A DNA stretch of 23,239 bases from an uncultured Clostridia bacterium (GCA_946002045.1 CAMFYM010000007.1:1-23239); one strand, 5' to 3'; numbered from the stretch's first letter, positions 5,812 to 13,428 are shown. The notes: generated by a model not told the origin, from the letters alone. Translations and numbers: made by a program.

Positions 5812-8499
5812 ATGGCAGATAATGGTTATAAAATGTCACAATGGGGCCCTTACTCAAAGAAATATATGGGACTTTCAAAAATAATTGAGGAGTATAAGGA
5901 TGTGGGTGTTCGCTTTGATTTTACCGTTCATCCAACTATGTGGAATACATCCGTACCTGTACCAAATGTAACCTTTCCCTCCTGCTATCATTTATGGGAT
6001 TGTAACAGTGATTACACATATTTTTCTTACAGATATGAGCTTATGTGGAAGGATATGGTGTATGCAGATATTTCCTTTTCAAAAATGAAGGATAATGCAT
6101 ACTTAATGAGATGTGAGATTTTCAATAACACACAGCTTTCACAGAATATTATTCTTAATACCTTCTCGTCATTGGAATTTCCTTATCCAACATACTGCAA
6201 GGTGGTTACTCCCGATAATTGCGTGTTAAAAACAGCCAATGATTATAATGATTATACCTATGCCGTTTCACGCCCTTGGGATGGGGAAAATCCTGACGGT
6301 ATGTTTAAGGGTATGTTTGCCGATAACGAATTTTATCTTGGCAAGGGGCTTGGTGACAGGTGCGAAAACTATCATGTTCACTATCTTAATCTAAAGCCCT
6401 TTGGCTGTGAAAAGGGTGATATGGTTTCCTATTCATTTAATGTTGAGGAGGAAAAATTCAAGCATCCTGTTATAGCATTGAGGTATAAAACCGTAACTGA
6501 CGGTGACGCTCATTTTGATATGAACGGTACTGAAATTGTGCTAAAAAACAGTAGTGATTTAACATTTACATATTTGCCGTATATGGCTGATTTTACCCTA
6601 AAAAGCTTGGGTGGTGCAGGTGTAGAGCTGGACTTCCTTGCAGTAATAGAGGACACTGACAAGGACAGTCTTTATACCGAAAGTGTTTCCTTTGATTATG
6701 TGCCTGAAATTGAAACACAGATACTTGAAAACGGACACAGAACAAAGCTTACATATAATGGCGTTAGTGCTCCCTTTTATGTAATGACCCACAACAAAAA
6801 CACAAGGGAAAGGGTGCTTAATTCAGGCTGTCTTGAGGATGCCCTTGTTAACAGGCTCTCAAACAGCGACCATACCTTTGACGAGCTGCAAAAAACATTT
6901 TCTAACTCCTTTAAGGCGAAGCAAAGCGACCTTGGATTTTTCCAAAACACTCTTGTAAGATCTATTTTTATAGACCCTAATTCATCACATATAGAGTATG
7001 TGGTTTTGTCAAATGAGGAGCCGGAGCCACTTACTGATGACGAGTATGAAAGAATATACCTTAATGCAAAGGCAGCAGACAAAAAGCCTGCATTTAACAA
7101 AGCAGGTGAGGAATATACTCTTTCCACAAATATTTTAAAGGCAACAACGTTAACTAACGTGGTATATCCCGTTTATCGTCACGGTGAGAATGTTGTGCAT
7201 CACACACCGGGCAAAAGGTGGGATAGCTTTTATACCTGGGACAGTGGATTTATCGGCTTGGGTGCATTAGAGTTTTCAAATGACCTTTGTCAGTACATTC
7301 TTGATATGTACCTTTGTGACGATACAAATAAGGACTTTGCATTTTTGCTTCACGGTTCACTGGTGCCCACACAGTTTGTTGAATATTTTGAGCTGCTTAA
7401 GAAAACTAATGACAAATCAAGGCTTGCATTTTTGTATGACAAAGCAAAGCTTTACTATGAGTTTTTAAGAGGCAGAATTCACGGCTCAACTACTGCAAAA
7501 TTCAACAACGGTCTTCTTACAACATATGACTATTGGTATTCCTGCAGTGGTATGGACGATTATCCTGCACAGGTGGAAATGATGTCAAGGAAATCGGAAA
7601 AGTACTCATGCCCTTGTATTTCAACATCACAGGTTATTCTTGCAGGCAAGATTATGAGAATGGTTGCACTTTCTCTTGACAAAGCAGACGATATTAAGGT
7701 ATATGATGCAGATATTGCTTATTCCGAAAAGGCCCTTAATGAGCTTGCCTGGGATGAGGAAAGTGGATATTTCGGCTATACAATTTATGACGATAATGGC
7801 AATGTTGTTGATATTATGAGAGCAAAAAACGGCGAAAACTTTAACAAGGGCATGGACGGTGTTTATCCCTTCATTTCAGGCTCTGTTAAGGGAGAGAGAA
7901 AGCAAAGACTTATCGCTCATATTAAAAATCCAAAGGAAATGTGGACCTCAGCAGGTGTTTCTGCCGTTGATACCTCTGCCTCCTACTATTTTGACGACGG
8001 ATATTGGAACGGTAACGTTTGGATGAGTCATCAGTGGTTTGTTTGGAAGGCAATGCTTGATAACGGAGAAACTGATTTTGCATATAAAATGGCAAAAACA
8101 GCCCTTGATGTTTGGAAGGCAGAAACAGAATTTTCCTATAACACATATGAATGCTTTGGCATTAAAACAAAGCGTGGTGGCTGGTTCCATAATTTCAGTG
8201 GTCTTTCTACACCTATTTGTATTTGGGCAAATGCTTACTTTAGACCTCAGTCGGTAACTACTGGCTTTGATGTGTGGACAGATTATCAAAACACCACAGA
8301 CACAGGTGCAGAGGTATCCTTTAAGTACTTTGGTGATAACGATGCATACTCAATGATTATCACTCTGTCAGACAAGTGTGAATACAAAGCATTTTTGAAT
8401 GACGAGGAAATAGAATTTAATGAAAGAGTTAAGGGCGCACTTGAATTTACATTTGATAATAGTGTAAAGGCAGGAGTGCTTAAGGTTGTAAAAAAGTAG
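5812..8499 (+). CDS. GH63-like (alpha/alpha)6-barrel glycosidase
   Basis: Large glycoside hydrolase of the GH63/MGH1-like group, an exo-acting alpha-glycosidase clan that includes YgjK and processing alpha-glucosidase I. It has 895 residues from the ATG at 5812, which has GGGAGG at 5798-5803 eight bases upstream. The upstream in-frame extension to 5725 overlaps the promoter and is rejected. The first ~400 residues look like a beta-rich domain. The catalytic barrel then shows WDSFYTWDSG near 470-479, SGMDDYP at 579-585 (the GH63 SGLDDYP-type motif that carries the catalytic acid Asp), and DDGYWNGNVWMSHQW near 727-741. There is no signal peptide, so it is probably cytoplasmic. A metallophosphoesterase gene follows after 9 bases. 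Substrate unknown; alpha-glucosides or mannosyl/glucosyl conjugates are possible by family. Confidence 0.85.
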   Translation: MADNGYKMSQWGPYSKKYMGLSKIIEEYKDVGVRFDFTVHPTMWNTSVPVPNVTFPSCYHLWDCNSDYTYFSYRYELMWKDMVYADISFSKMKDNAYLMRCEIFNNTQLSQNIILNTFSSLEFPYPTYCKVVTPDNCVLKTANDYNDYTYAVSRPWDGENPDGMFKGMFADNEFYLGKGLGDRCENYHVHYLNLKPFGCEKGDMVSYSFNVEEEKFKHPVIALRYKTVTDGDAHFDMNGTEIVLKNSSDLTFTYLPYMADFTLKSLGGAGVELDFLAVIEDTDKDSLYTESVSFDYVPEIETQILENGHRTKLTYNGVSAPFYVMTHNKNTRERVLNSGCLEDALVNRLSNSDHTFDELQKTFSNSFKAKQSDLGFFQNTLVRSIFIDPNSSHIEYVVLSNEEPEPLTDDEYERIYLNAKAADKKPAFNKAGEEYTLSTNILKATTLTNVVYPVYRHGENVVHHTPGKRWDSFYTWDSGFIGLGALEFSNDLCQYILDMYLCDDTNKDFAFLLHGSLVPTQFVEYFELLKKTNDKSRLAFLYDKAKLYYEFLRGRIHGSTTAKFNNGLLTTYDYWYSCSGMDDYPAQVEMMSRKSEKYSCPCISTSQVILAGKIMRMVALSLDKADDIKVYDADIAYSEKALNELAWDEESGYFGYTIYDDNGNVVDIMRAKNGENFNKGMDGVYPFISGSVKGERKQRLIAHIKNPKEMWTSAGVSAVDTSASYYFDDGYWNGNVWMSHQWFVWKAMLDNGETDFAYKMAKTALDVWKAETEFSYNTYECFGIKTKRGGWFHNFSGLSTPICIWANAYFRPQSVTTGFDVWTDYQNTTDTGAEVSFKYFGDNDAYSMIITLSDKCEYKAFLNDEEIEFNERVKGALEFTFDNSVKAGVLKVVKK

Positions 8500-8508
8500 A
8501 GGTTCACT

Positions 8509-10179
8509 ATGGAAAAGAATAAGATTTTCGGCAGCAGTAACCCACCGTTAAAAATTCAGTTTATTACCGACACCCACTATTATTCACGCAAGGGCGGTAC
8601 ACAGGGTAAGGCTTATGACAAGGCTGAGTCAAAATCTCAAAAGGTAATCAAGGACAGCGATTTAGTTATTAAAGCCGGCTTTGATATGCTTTGTGAGGAT
8701 AACTCAACCGATATTGTGCTCATTGCAGGCGATACCACAAAGGACGGCGAAATTGAATCACACAAGGAATTTATTGAAATGCTGTATGATTTAAAGCGCC
8801 GTGGTAAAAGGGTGTATGTAATTACAGCAACCCACGATTTTCGTGACGGAGGCGTTGCCGACGGATATGATGGGGACCAAGTTATTCAAGTGCCTGCTGT
8901 TGAAAACAGGCAGGATTTGTGGGATATGTACTACGATTTCGGTCCCAACGAAGCAATATCTGTCCATAGACAGTCAATGAGCTATGCTGTTGAGCTTGCT
9001 CCCGGCTATCGCTTGCTTGCTCTTAATGACGATACTAACTTTAGGACTAACGGCGACGGTGGCTCAGGCTTTTCCGACGATTGTATGGAGTGGATATTAG
9101 AGCAGCTTAAGGATGCTCAAAGCAAAGACGAGTATGTTATTGCAATGACTCATCATCCTATGATTGCTCCGTCACCGTTTTACGCAATTATCGGCAAGGG
9201 CGATATGCAAAGAAATCACGAGATAACAAGAGAAATCTTTGCCGACAACGGACTGCATTGTATGTTAACAGGCCATACTCATGTTCACGACATCAGCAGT
9301 ATCACAACAAAAAAGGGTAATGTATTTTATGATATTGCCTGTGGTGCCATGATTGGCTGCCCACCTGCAATGCGCAACATCACCTTTGACCCAATGAATA
9401 AAGTCATTGATGTAGAAACTGTTTTGATTAAAAATGTTCCCGGTCTTGATACAAAGGGGAAGCCTTTTGACGAGTATATGAAGAGCTTTTTCTTTGGTAT
9501 GATAGAAGAGGTTATTTGGTCAATGGGCAATGATATTGACCGTCTTGCAGAAATGACGCCGGCATTTTCAATTCCCGGTGAAAAGGTCAAGAAGTTTTCC
9601 TGGTTGATAAAGCCTGTGGGCAAATTCCTTAATAAGCTTACATATAAAAAGATATGGCGAATTTGTAAAAAGGAAAGTGGACTGAAAAAGGATGATATTA
9701 AGGATATTGCCGATAACAGAGTAGTTGATTTTATTCTTGAGCTTGTGCAAAATCTTTACTGTGGCGACTCACCTTATGGCCCCGATACAAGAGAGTACAG
9801 GCTTACCTGTGGACTCCTGAATATTATTGACTCCTTCCTAAATACAATTCATTTGAGCATAGGCAAATTCCTTAAGGGCGCCACATCCGTTCGTGGACTT
9901 GTTGAGCCACTGTTGTGGAATTCAGGCTATTGCGACGCCAATGCAAAGCTGCCGATTTTCCCTGTATATAACGATGATAACCCTGCTCCTGAAAAGGAGG
10001 AAAAGCAGTTTGTTGATACTGTAAGAAAAAGTAAAAAGGGTCCGGCAATACTTTTACTGCTGATTCTTTTGGTGATTATTCTGTTGGCACTTGTTGTTGG
10101 ACTTTTAGCACTGATTGTGTGGGGCATTGTGTCATTAGTTAAGGTGATAGCTGCTTTTGCGTTAATAGGGTTAGTATAA
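8509..10179 (+). CDS. Metallophosphoesterase with C-terminal membrane anchor (copy 1)
   Basis: Calcineurin-like two-metal phosphoesterase. Motifs seen are D21-x-H23 in FITDTHY, GDTTKDGE (G74-D75), THD at 108-110 where the family normally has GNHD/E, THHP (H215/H216), and GHTHVHD (255-261). The usual bridging Asn of the third motif is Thr here. A lysine-rich linker region follows. The last ~45 residues are strongly hydrophobic (about 510-556) and can form one or two membrane helices. With no N-terminal signal, the catalytic domain is likely on the cytoplasmic face. GAGG at 8499-8502 overlaps the stop codon of the GH63 gene, which supports operon membership. A GtrA-like gene follows, the same order as at 21519-23185. 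Substrate unknown; phosphorylated lipids or polyprenyl phosphates would suit the anchor and the neighbour, but this is inference. Confidence 0.85.
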   Translation: MEKNKIFGSSNPPLKIQFITDTHYYSRKGGTQGKAYDKAESKSQKVIKDSDLVIKAGFDMLCEDNSTDIVLIAGDTTKDGEIESHKEFIEMLYDLKRRGKRVYVITATHDFRDGGVADGYDGDQVIQVPAVENRQDLWDMYYDFGPNEAISVHRQSMSYAVELAPGYRLLALNDDTNFRTNGDGGSGFSDDCMEWILEQLKDAQSKDEYVIAMTHHPMIAPSPFYAIIGKGDMQRNHEITREIFADNGLHCMLTGHTHVHDISSITTKKGNVFYDIACGAMIGCPPAMRNITFDPMNKVIDVETVLIKNVPGLDTKGKPFDEYMKSFFFGMIEEVIWSMGNDIDRLAEMTPAFSIPGEKVKKFSWLIKPVGKFLNKLTYKKIWRICKKESGLKKDDIKDIADNRVVDFILELVQNLYCGDSPYGPDTREYRLTCGLLNIIDSFLNTIHLSIGKFLKGATSVRGLVEPLLWNSGYCDANAKLPIFPVYNDDNPAPEKEEKQFVDTVRKSKKGPAILLLLILLVIILLALVVGLLALIVWGIVSLVKVIAAFALIGLV

Positions 10180-10187
10180 AATTTTTG

Positions 10188-10215
10188 TTGCATTTGTATT
10201 ATGATATGATATAAT
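10188..10215 (+). promoter_or_regulatory. Possible internal promoter before gtrA copy 1
   Basis: A perfect extended -10 (TGA then TATAAT at 10210-10215) is preceded by TTGCAT at 10188-10193 with a 16-base spacer. It would give a separate start for the GtrA-like gene in addition to read-through from the phosphoesterase gene. Confidence 0.6.
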
Positions 10216-10246
10216 GTTTTTGCAATAATATTGAAGGAGAAGCATT

Positions 10247-10789
10247 ATGGCTAAAAATTTAAAAGACATAGATAATATGGCTGAAAGCAAGGGCTCTTGG
10301 ATTGTAACTGCCTGGCAGTTTGTTAAATTTATTGTAGTTTCACTTTTAGCTTGTATTGTTCAGTTTGCACTTGTTAACATTATTCCTCTTATTCCACAGG
10401 TTAAAGAGCTTTACGGCACAGCATTTCATTGGTTTGTGTTTGATTATCCTGTTAAGGACGGTGGTCTTGGCTACTTCATCGCATTCAATGTGGCTAATGT
10501 TGCAGCACAGATTGTTGCGTTCTTTGTTAATAAAGAAAAGACATTTAATTCAGGTGCTAACACAGCAGTTGTACTGCCGATTTATATTGTGTTCACCTTG
10601 GCACTTATCTGTTTTTCTGCTTGGCTTTCACCAACACTTTACGGCTTGTTCATAAATAAATGGGGTTGGCCTGATGCACTTGCTATTAACATTGCAACAG
10701 CAGTATGCTCTGCAATTCAATTCTTCCTCTACTTCCCGGTAGATAAAATTCTTTTCAAGAAAAAGAAGGAAGAAAAGGAAGCAGAATAA
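10247..10789 (+). CDS. GtrA-like membrane protein (copy 1)
   Basis: Small four-helix membrane protein of the GtrA family. Characterised members work with polyprenyl-linked sugars (glucosyl-undecaprenyl phosphate translocation in O-antigen glucosylation and cell-wall teichoic acid or arabinogalactan decoration). Its 180 residues include QFVKFIVVSLLACIVQF (about 23-39), GYFIAFNVANVAAQIVAFFVNKEKTF (the conserved second helix followed by N-K-x-x-TF), and two further helices, with a lysine/glutamate-rich C-terminal tail. AAGGAG at 10234-10239 gives good spacing to the ATG. A loop of about 30 residues between helices 1 and 2 is longer than in minimal GtrA proteins. It is adjacent to the anchored phosphoesterase. 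Confidence 0.82.
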   Translation: MAKNLKDIDNMAESKGSWIVTAWQFVKFIVVSLLACIVQFALVNIIPLIPQVKELYGTAFHWFVFDYPVKDGGLGYFIAFNVANVAAQIVAFFVNKEKTFNSGANTAVVLPIYIVFTLALICFSAWLSPTLYGLFINKWGWPDALAINIATAVCSAIQFFLYFPVDKILFKKKKEEKEAE

Positions 10790-10806
10790 AATATTTAAAA
10801 TATATT

Positions 10807-10838
10807 AAGAGAGCAGTTGAAAAGCTGCTCTCTTTTGT
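10807..10838 (+). terminator. Intrinsic terminator after gtrA copy 1
   Basis: A 12-bp stem including one G-U pair (10807-10818 with 10823-10834) is capped by a GAAA tetraloop and followed by TTTTGTGTT. It ends the GH63-phosphoesterase-GtrA operon. Confidence 0.85.
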
Positions 10839-10850
10839 GTTATTATTACT

Positions 10851-12224
10851 GTGGTGATTTGTTTGGAGTTGTCAAAAAACGATAAAATTGAACTAACCAT
10901 AGACGCCCTGACATCAGAGGGCAGTGGCGTCGGCAGATATAATGGACTTGCAGTGTTTGTTCGTGGCACAGTACCGGGTGATAATATTATTGCCCACATT
11001 ATTAAAAGGTCAAAAAACTATGCTGTGGGAATTATTGATGAGATTATTTCTCCAAGTCCAAATCGTATAGAAAGCGATTGCCCTTATTCTCAAAAATGTG
11101 GTGGTTGCTCCTTTAGGCATATGACATATGAGCAGGAGCTTCAGTATAAAAAAAGCAGGGTGCAGGATGCGCTTAACAGAATAGGACATCTTGATATTGA
11201 GGTAGAGGAAATCATTGGTGCTGACAATTTGAACGGTTACAGAAATAAGGCACAGTATCCTGTTTGTGTTACCGACGACGGCTTGATTGCAGGCTTTTAT
11301 GCCTACAAAAGTCACAGAATTATTCCCTGCAATAGCTGTAAGCTTCAGCCTGTTGAGTTTGAAAGGGGACTTAATGCCTTTTCAAAATGGGCTGAAACGG
11401 AGCAGATTACATCATATGATGAGCAAACAGGCAAAGGACTTTTGCGACACATTTATTTTCGCAAGGCCTTTTCCACAGGTGAGATTATGGCTTGTGCCGT
11501 AATCAACGGCGATAATATTCCAAACAGCCAGCTCCTTGTTTCGCTGCTGCGTGAAAATGTTGAGGGCTTGGTGAGCGTTGCAGTTAATGTGAATAAGGAA
11601 AAAACCAATGTTATATTAGGTAACAAAACAAAGATTATTTGGGGACAGAAATATATTAAGGATACCCTTTTAGGCAAAGCATTTTGTATTGCACCAAATT
11701 CATTTTATCAGGTTAATCATAGCCAGTGCGAAAGGCTTTATTCAAAGGCAAGGGAGTATGCGTGTCTAACAGGTAACGAGGTGCTTTTGGACCTTTATTG
11801 TGGTGTAGGTACCATAGGCTTAAGTATGGCAGACGGAGTTAAGGAGCTAATTGGTATTGAGATTATCCCACAGGCAATAGAAAATGCCAAGAAAAATGCA
11901 GAGATAAATAACATAACCAACGCAAGATTTATTTGCAGTGACGCACCAAAGGGCGCAGAAATATTAAAGGAGCAGGGCATAAGTCCCGATGTAGTAATTC
12001 TTGACCCACCGAGAAAGGGCTGCGACAGGTCATTGCTTGACACGATTGAAGAGCTGTCACCAAATAGAATTGTCTATGTTTCCTGCGACAGTGCCACCCT
12101 TGCACGAGATTTGGAAATATTAAAATCAAAGGGCTACATTACAGAAAGGGTAACGGCAGTTGACCTTTTCCCAAGAACCCCTCATGTGGAGGGTGTGGTT
12201 CTGTTAACTAAGGCACATAAATAA
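10851..12224 (+). CDS. rlmD: 23S rRNA (uracil-5-)-methyltransferase, RlmD/RumA/TrmA family
   Basis: SAM-dependent methyltransferase that forms 5-methyluridine in 23S rRNA. It has 457 residues from GTG 10851. An N-terminal TRAM-like domain is followed by iron-sulfur cysteines C77, C83 and C86 (C-x5-C-x2-C), with a fourth ligand at C160 or C163. The SAM motif DLYCGVGTIGL is near 314, LDPPRKG near 384-390, the catalytic nucleophile is C412 in VSCDSATL, and the terminal HVE general-base motif is near 445. The start is uncertain: GTG at 10851 and 10854 both lie just after the previous terminator and neither has a good RBS, while GGAG at 10865 is too close to TTG 10869. RlmC/RlmCD paralogs are similar, so the exact uridine target is not certain. 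The 3' end of rum genes is a known integration site for mobile elements; see 12183-13257. Confidence 0.9.
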   Translation: MVICLELSKNDKIELTIDALTSEGSGVGRYNGLAVFVRGTVPGDNIIAHIIKRSKNYAVGIIDEIISPSPNRIESDCPYSQKCGGCSFRHMTYEQELQYKKSRVQDALNRIGHLDIEVEEIIGADNLNGYRNKAQYPVCVTDDGLIAGFYAYKSHRIIPCNSCKLQPVEFERGLNAFSKWAETEQITSYDEQTGKGLLRHIYFRKAFSTGEIMACAVINGDNIPNSQLLVSLLRENVEGLVSVAVNVNKEKTNVILGNKTKIIWGQKYIKDTLLGKAFCIAPNSFYQVNHSQCERLYSKAREYACLTGNEVLLDLYCGVGTIGLSMADGVKELIGIEIIPQAIENAKKNAEINNITNARFICSDAPKGAEILKEQGISPDVVILDPPRKGCDRSLLDTIEELSPNRIVYVSCDSATLARDLEILKSKGYITERVTAVDLFPRTPHVEGVVLLTKAHK

Positions 12225-12244
12225 AAACGAATATTGCAAAGAAA

Positions 12245-12346
12245 ATGCTATTGGTTGATGATGTAGACAATAAAGATTTTTTAGTAGAATTGTTTAATTC
12301 AATGTATGAAGAATTACCTGCACCAAAGGTAAAGAAAAAGAAGTAA
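12245..12346 (+). CDS. Tiny lysine-tailed ORF, possible remnant
   Basis: A 33-codon reading frame (starts MLLVDDVDNKDF, ends PAPKVKKKK) lies between rlmD and the YoaK gene. The residue pattern looks coding, with an acidic helix followed by a basic tail, but there is no convincing RBS. It is stopped upstream in frame at 12218. It may be the 3' end of a decayed gene carried on an integrated element, or chance. I do not recognise it. Confidence 0.25.
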   Translation: MLLVDDVDNKDFLVELFNSMYEELPAPKVKKKK

Positions 12347-12379
12347 ACAAATTTGAATTTATGGAGGGGTTAATTCACA

Positions 12380-13027
12380 GTGCAAACATCAGAGAGCTTT
12401 AGATTAAGTGCTATCTTGTCGTTTTCAGGTGGATTTCAGGATGCATACACTTACAGTATAAGAGACAATGTTTTTGCAAATGCTCAAACAGGTAATGTTG
12501 TTCTGATGAGTCAGAATTTTATGCAAGGCAATGTGGCTATGGGGATTCATTATATGTTCCCTTTGCTTTCATTTACTGCAGGAATTTTTATTGCCGAGCA
12601 AATTGAAAACAAGTTCAAGAACAGTAAGAGCATACACTGGAGACAAATCATTCTGTTTATTGAAATACTAATGCTTGCCCTTGTCGGATTTATTCCGCTC
12701 GAATTTAATATGATTGCTAATATGTTAGTTTCTTTTTCGTGTGCTATGCAGGTGCAAACTTTTAGAAAAGTACATGGATATGGATATGCAAGCACTATGT
12801 GTATAGGGAATTTAAGAAGTGGAACAGAAAGCTTATCACATTACCTCCGGAATAAGGATAAGGAATCTTTATATAAAGCACTTCATTTTTGTGGTATAAT
12901 TATAATTTTTGCAATCGGAGCCGGAATCGGAGGAGTCCTATCTAATATCTGGGGTATAAAAACGATTTTGATCTCCACAATAATTTTAGCTTTCGTTATT
13001 GTAATGATGATTAAGGAGTACCGGTAA
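12380..13027 (+). CDS. YoaK-family (DUF1275) membrane protein
   Basis: Multi-pass membrane protein of the YoaK/DUF1275 family, function unknown. Its 215 residues begin with the diagnostic FSGGFQDAYTY and NVFANAQTGNVVLM stretches, followed by hydrophobic segments at about 55-73, 92-108, 112-130, 169-190 and 193-211. The start is GTG at 12380. GGAGG at 12363-12367 is 12 bases upstream, a little far. It sits between rlmD and a fragment resembling the rlmD 3' end, so it may be cargo of a decayed integrated element. A transporter-like role is sometimes suggested for the family, but nothing here tests that. Confidence 0.85.
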   Translation: MQTSESFRLSAILSFSGGFQDAYTYSIRDNVFANAQTGNVVLMSQNFMQGNVAMGIHYMFPLLSFTAGIFIAEQIENKFKNSKSIHWRQIILFIEILMLALVGFIPLEFNMIANMLVSFSCAMQVQTFRKVHGYGYASTMCIGNLRSGTESLSHYLRNKDKESLYKALHFCGIIIIFAIGAGIGGVLSNIWGIKTILISTIILAFVIVMMIKEYR

Positions 13028-13236
13028 ATTTCAGTTTGTCGAGTTGATGTGTTAGCCACGAAATTTGATATGTTGGAAACTATTTGCCTATACGAGCAAT
13101 AAGGCAAGTCAACATTTATATCGGTTCGATATACCCATTTCAGGGCAAAAATCGGTGTTCCACCATTTCCTTGTACAATAGGGTTTGAGTATGTTTTTCG
13201 TTGAACAACCGAGCCATGTGGAGGCTGTGGCAAAGC
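13028..13236. other. Hairpin-bearing noncoding stretch between yoaK and the acetyltransferase
   Basis: This is the first part of a 401-base gap without a gene. I see a 7-bp perfect hairpin with a 3-base loop (TATATCG/CGATATA, 13117-13133), a 6-bp repeat TTGCCT/AGGCAA (13084-13089 with 13102-13107), and a 4-bp repeat GGTG/CACC (13152-13162). A 116-codon minus-strand frame at 12883-13233 overlaps it and also runs back into yoaK, so I do not call it a gene. The tail contains a rum-like 3' fragment. It may be the end of an integrated element or an interspersed repeat. Confidence 0.4.
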
Positions 13237-13250
13237 TTGTTTTGCAGTAA
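13191..13250 (+). pseudogene. Fragment resembling the 3' end of a rum gene (possible att scar)
   Basis: The frame from ATG 13191 to TAA reads MFFVEQPSHVEAVAKLVLQ. It resembles the C-terminus of RumA/RlmD proteins (a hydrophobic-Phe pair, then HVE, then V and L residues); the intact copy ends in TPHVEGVVLLTK. At DNA level CATGTGGAGG-TGTGG is shared with 12183-12198 in 15 of 16 positions. A stop codon lies in frame just upstream. Such 3' fragments are left when an element integrates into the end of a gene. The match is short, so this is a tentative call. Confidence 0.35.
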
Positions 13251-13265
13251 AGCTGCTTTTATAAT
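13237..13265 (+). promoter_or_regulatory. Promoter of the acetyltransferase leader
   Basis: TTGTTT (13237-13242) and TATAAT (13260-13265) are separated by 17 bases. Transcription would begin near 13272, giving a leader of about 157 bases before the acetyltransferase start at 13429. A TAATCA/TGATTA inverted repeat (13268-13273 with 13284-13289) lies at the predicted start of the transcript. Confidence 0.6.
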
Positions 13266-13318
13266 GTTAATCAGTCATTGGCTTGATTATATAAAAAATT
13301 TTTTAAGGAGATTGCTGT

Positions 13319-13354
13319 TTGAAGAAAAACAACACCTTGGAGATTGTATTGTAA
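13319..13354 (+). CDS. Candidate leader peptide (11 codons) of the acetyltransferase
   Basis: AAGGAG at 13305-13310 is 8 bases before TTG 13319, which opens MKKNNTLEIVL and stops at TAA 13352-13354. The RBS and spacing are as good as those of true genes in this window, although nothing else nearby needs an RBS. The last codons overlap the first arm (13340-13350) of an inverted repeat, as in leader peptides of cat and erm attenuators. A competing frame from TTG 13312 would have a spacing of 1 base and is less likely. Expression is inferred. Confidence 0.45.
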   Translation: MKKNNTLEIVL

Positions 13355-13421
13355 ACGGGTAGGTTTGTAAAATACAATCTCGCAAACCTCCCGTTATTGC
13401 AGTCATCAATCATTCAGGAGG
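13340..13421 (+). promoter_or_regulatory. Interleaved inverted repeats with anti-Shine-Dalgarno: candidate translational attenuator
   Basis: Arm A (13340-13350) pairs perfectly over 11 bp with A' (13371-13381). Arm B (13354-13367) pairs with B' (13383-13395) over 13 bp with a single bulged T at 13360. The order is A-B-A'-B', so the two helices compete. Only one base separates A' from B', which makes a simultaneous pseudoknot sterically unlikely. B' contains CCTCC (13387-13391), which is complementary to GGAGG (13417-13421) in the acetyltransferase RBS. When A-A' forms, B' is free to cover the RBS. When a ribosome occupies A, B-B' can form and expose it. Neither hairpin is followed by a T run, so control would be at translation. 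The helices are seen in the sequence; the switching model is inference. Confidence 0.55.
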
Positions 13422-13428
13422 AAAAATA

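Noticed and set aside
12883..13233. 116-codon minus-strand open frame over yoaK and the intergenic stretch
   Set aside because: It overlaps the yoaK 3' end antisense, has no RBS or family features, and better fits noncoding or element-end DNA.
13340..13395. Simultaneous H-type pseudoknot of the two interleaved helices
   Set aside because: Only one base (13382) could cross an 11-bp stem, so both helices cannot form fully together.
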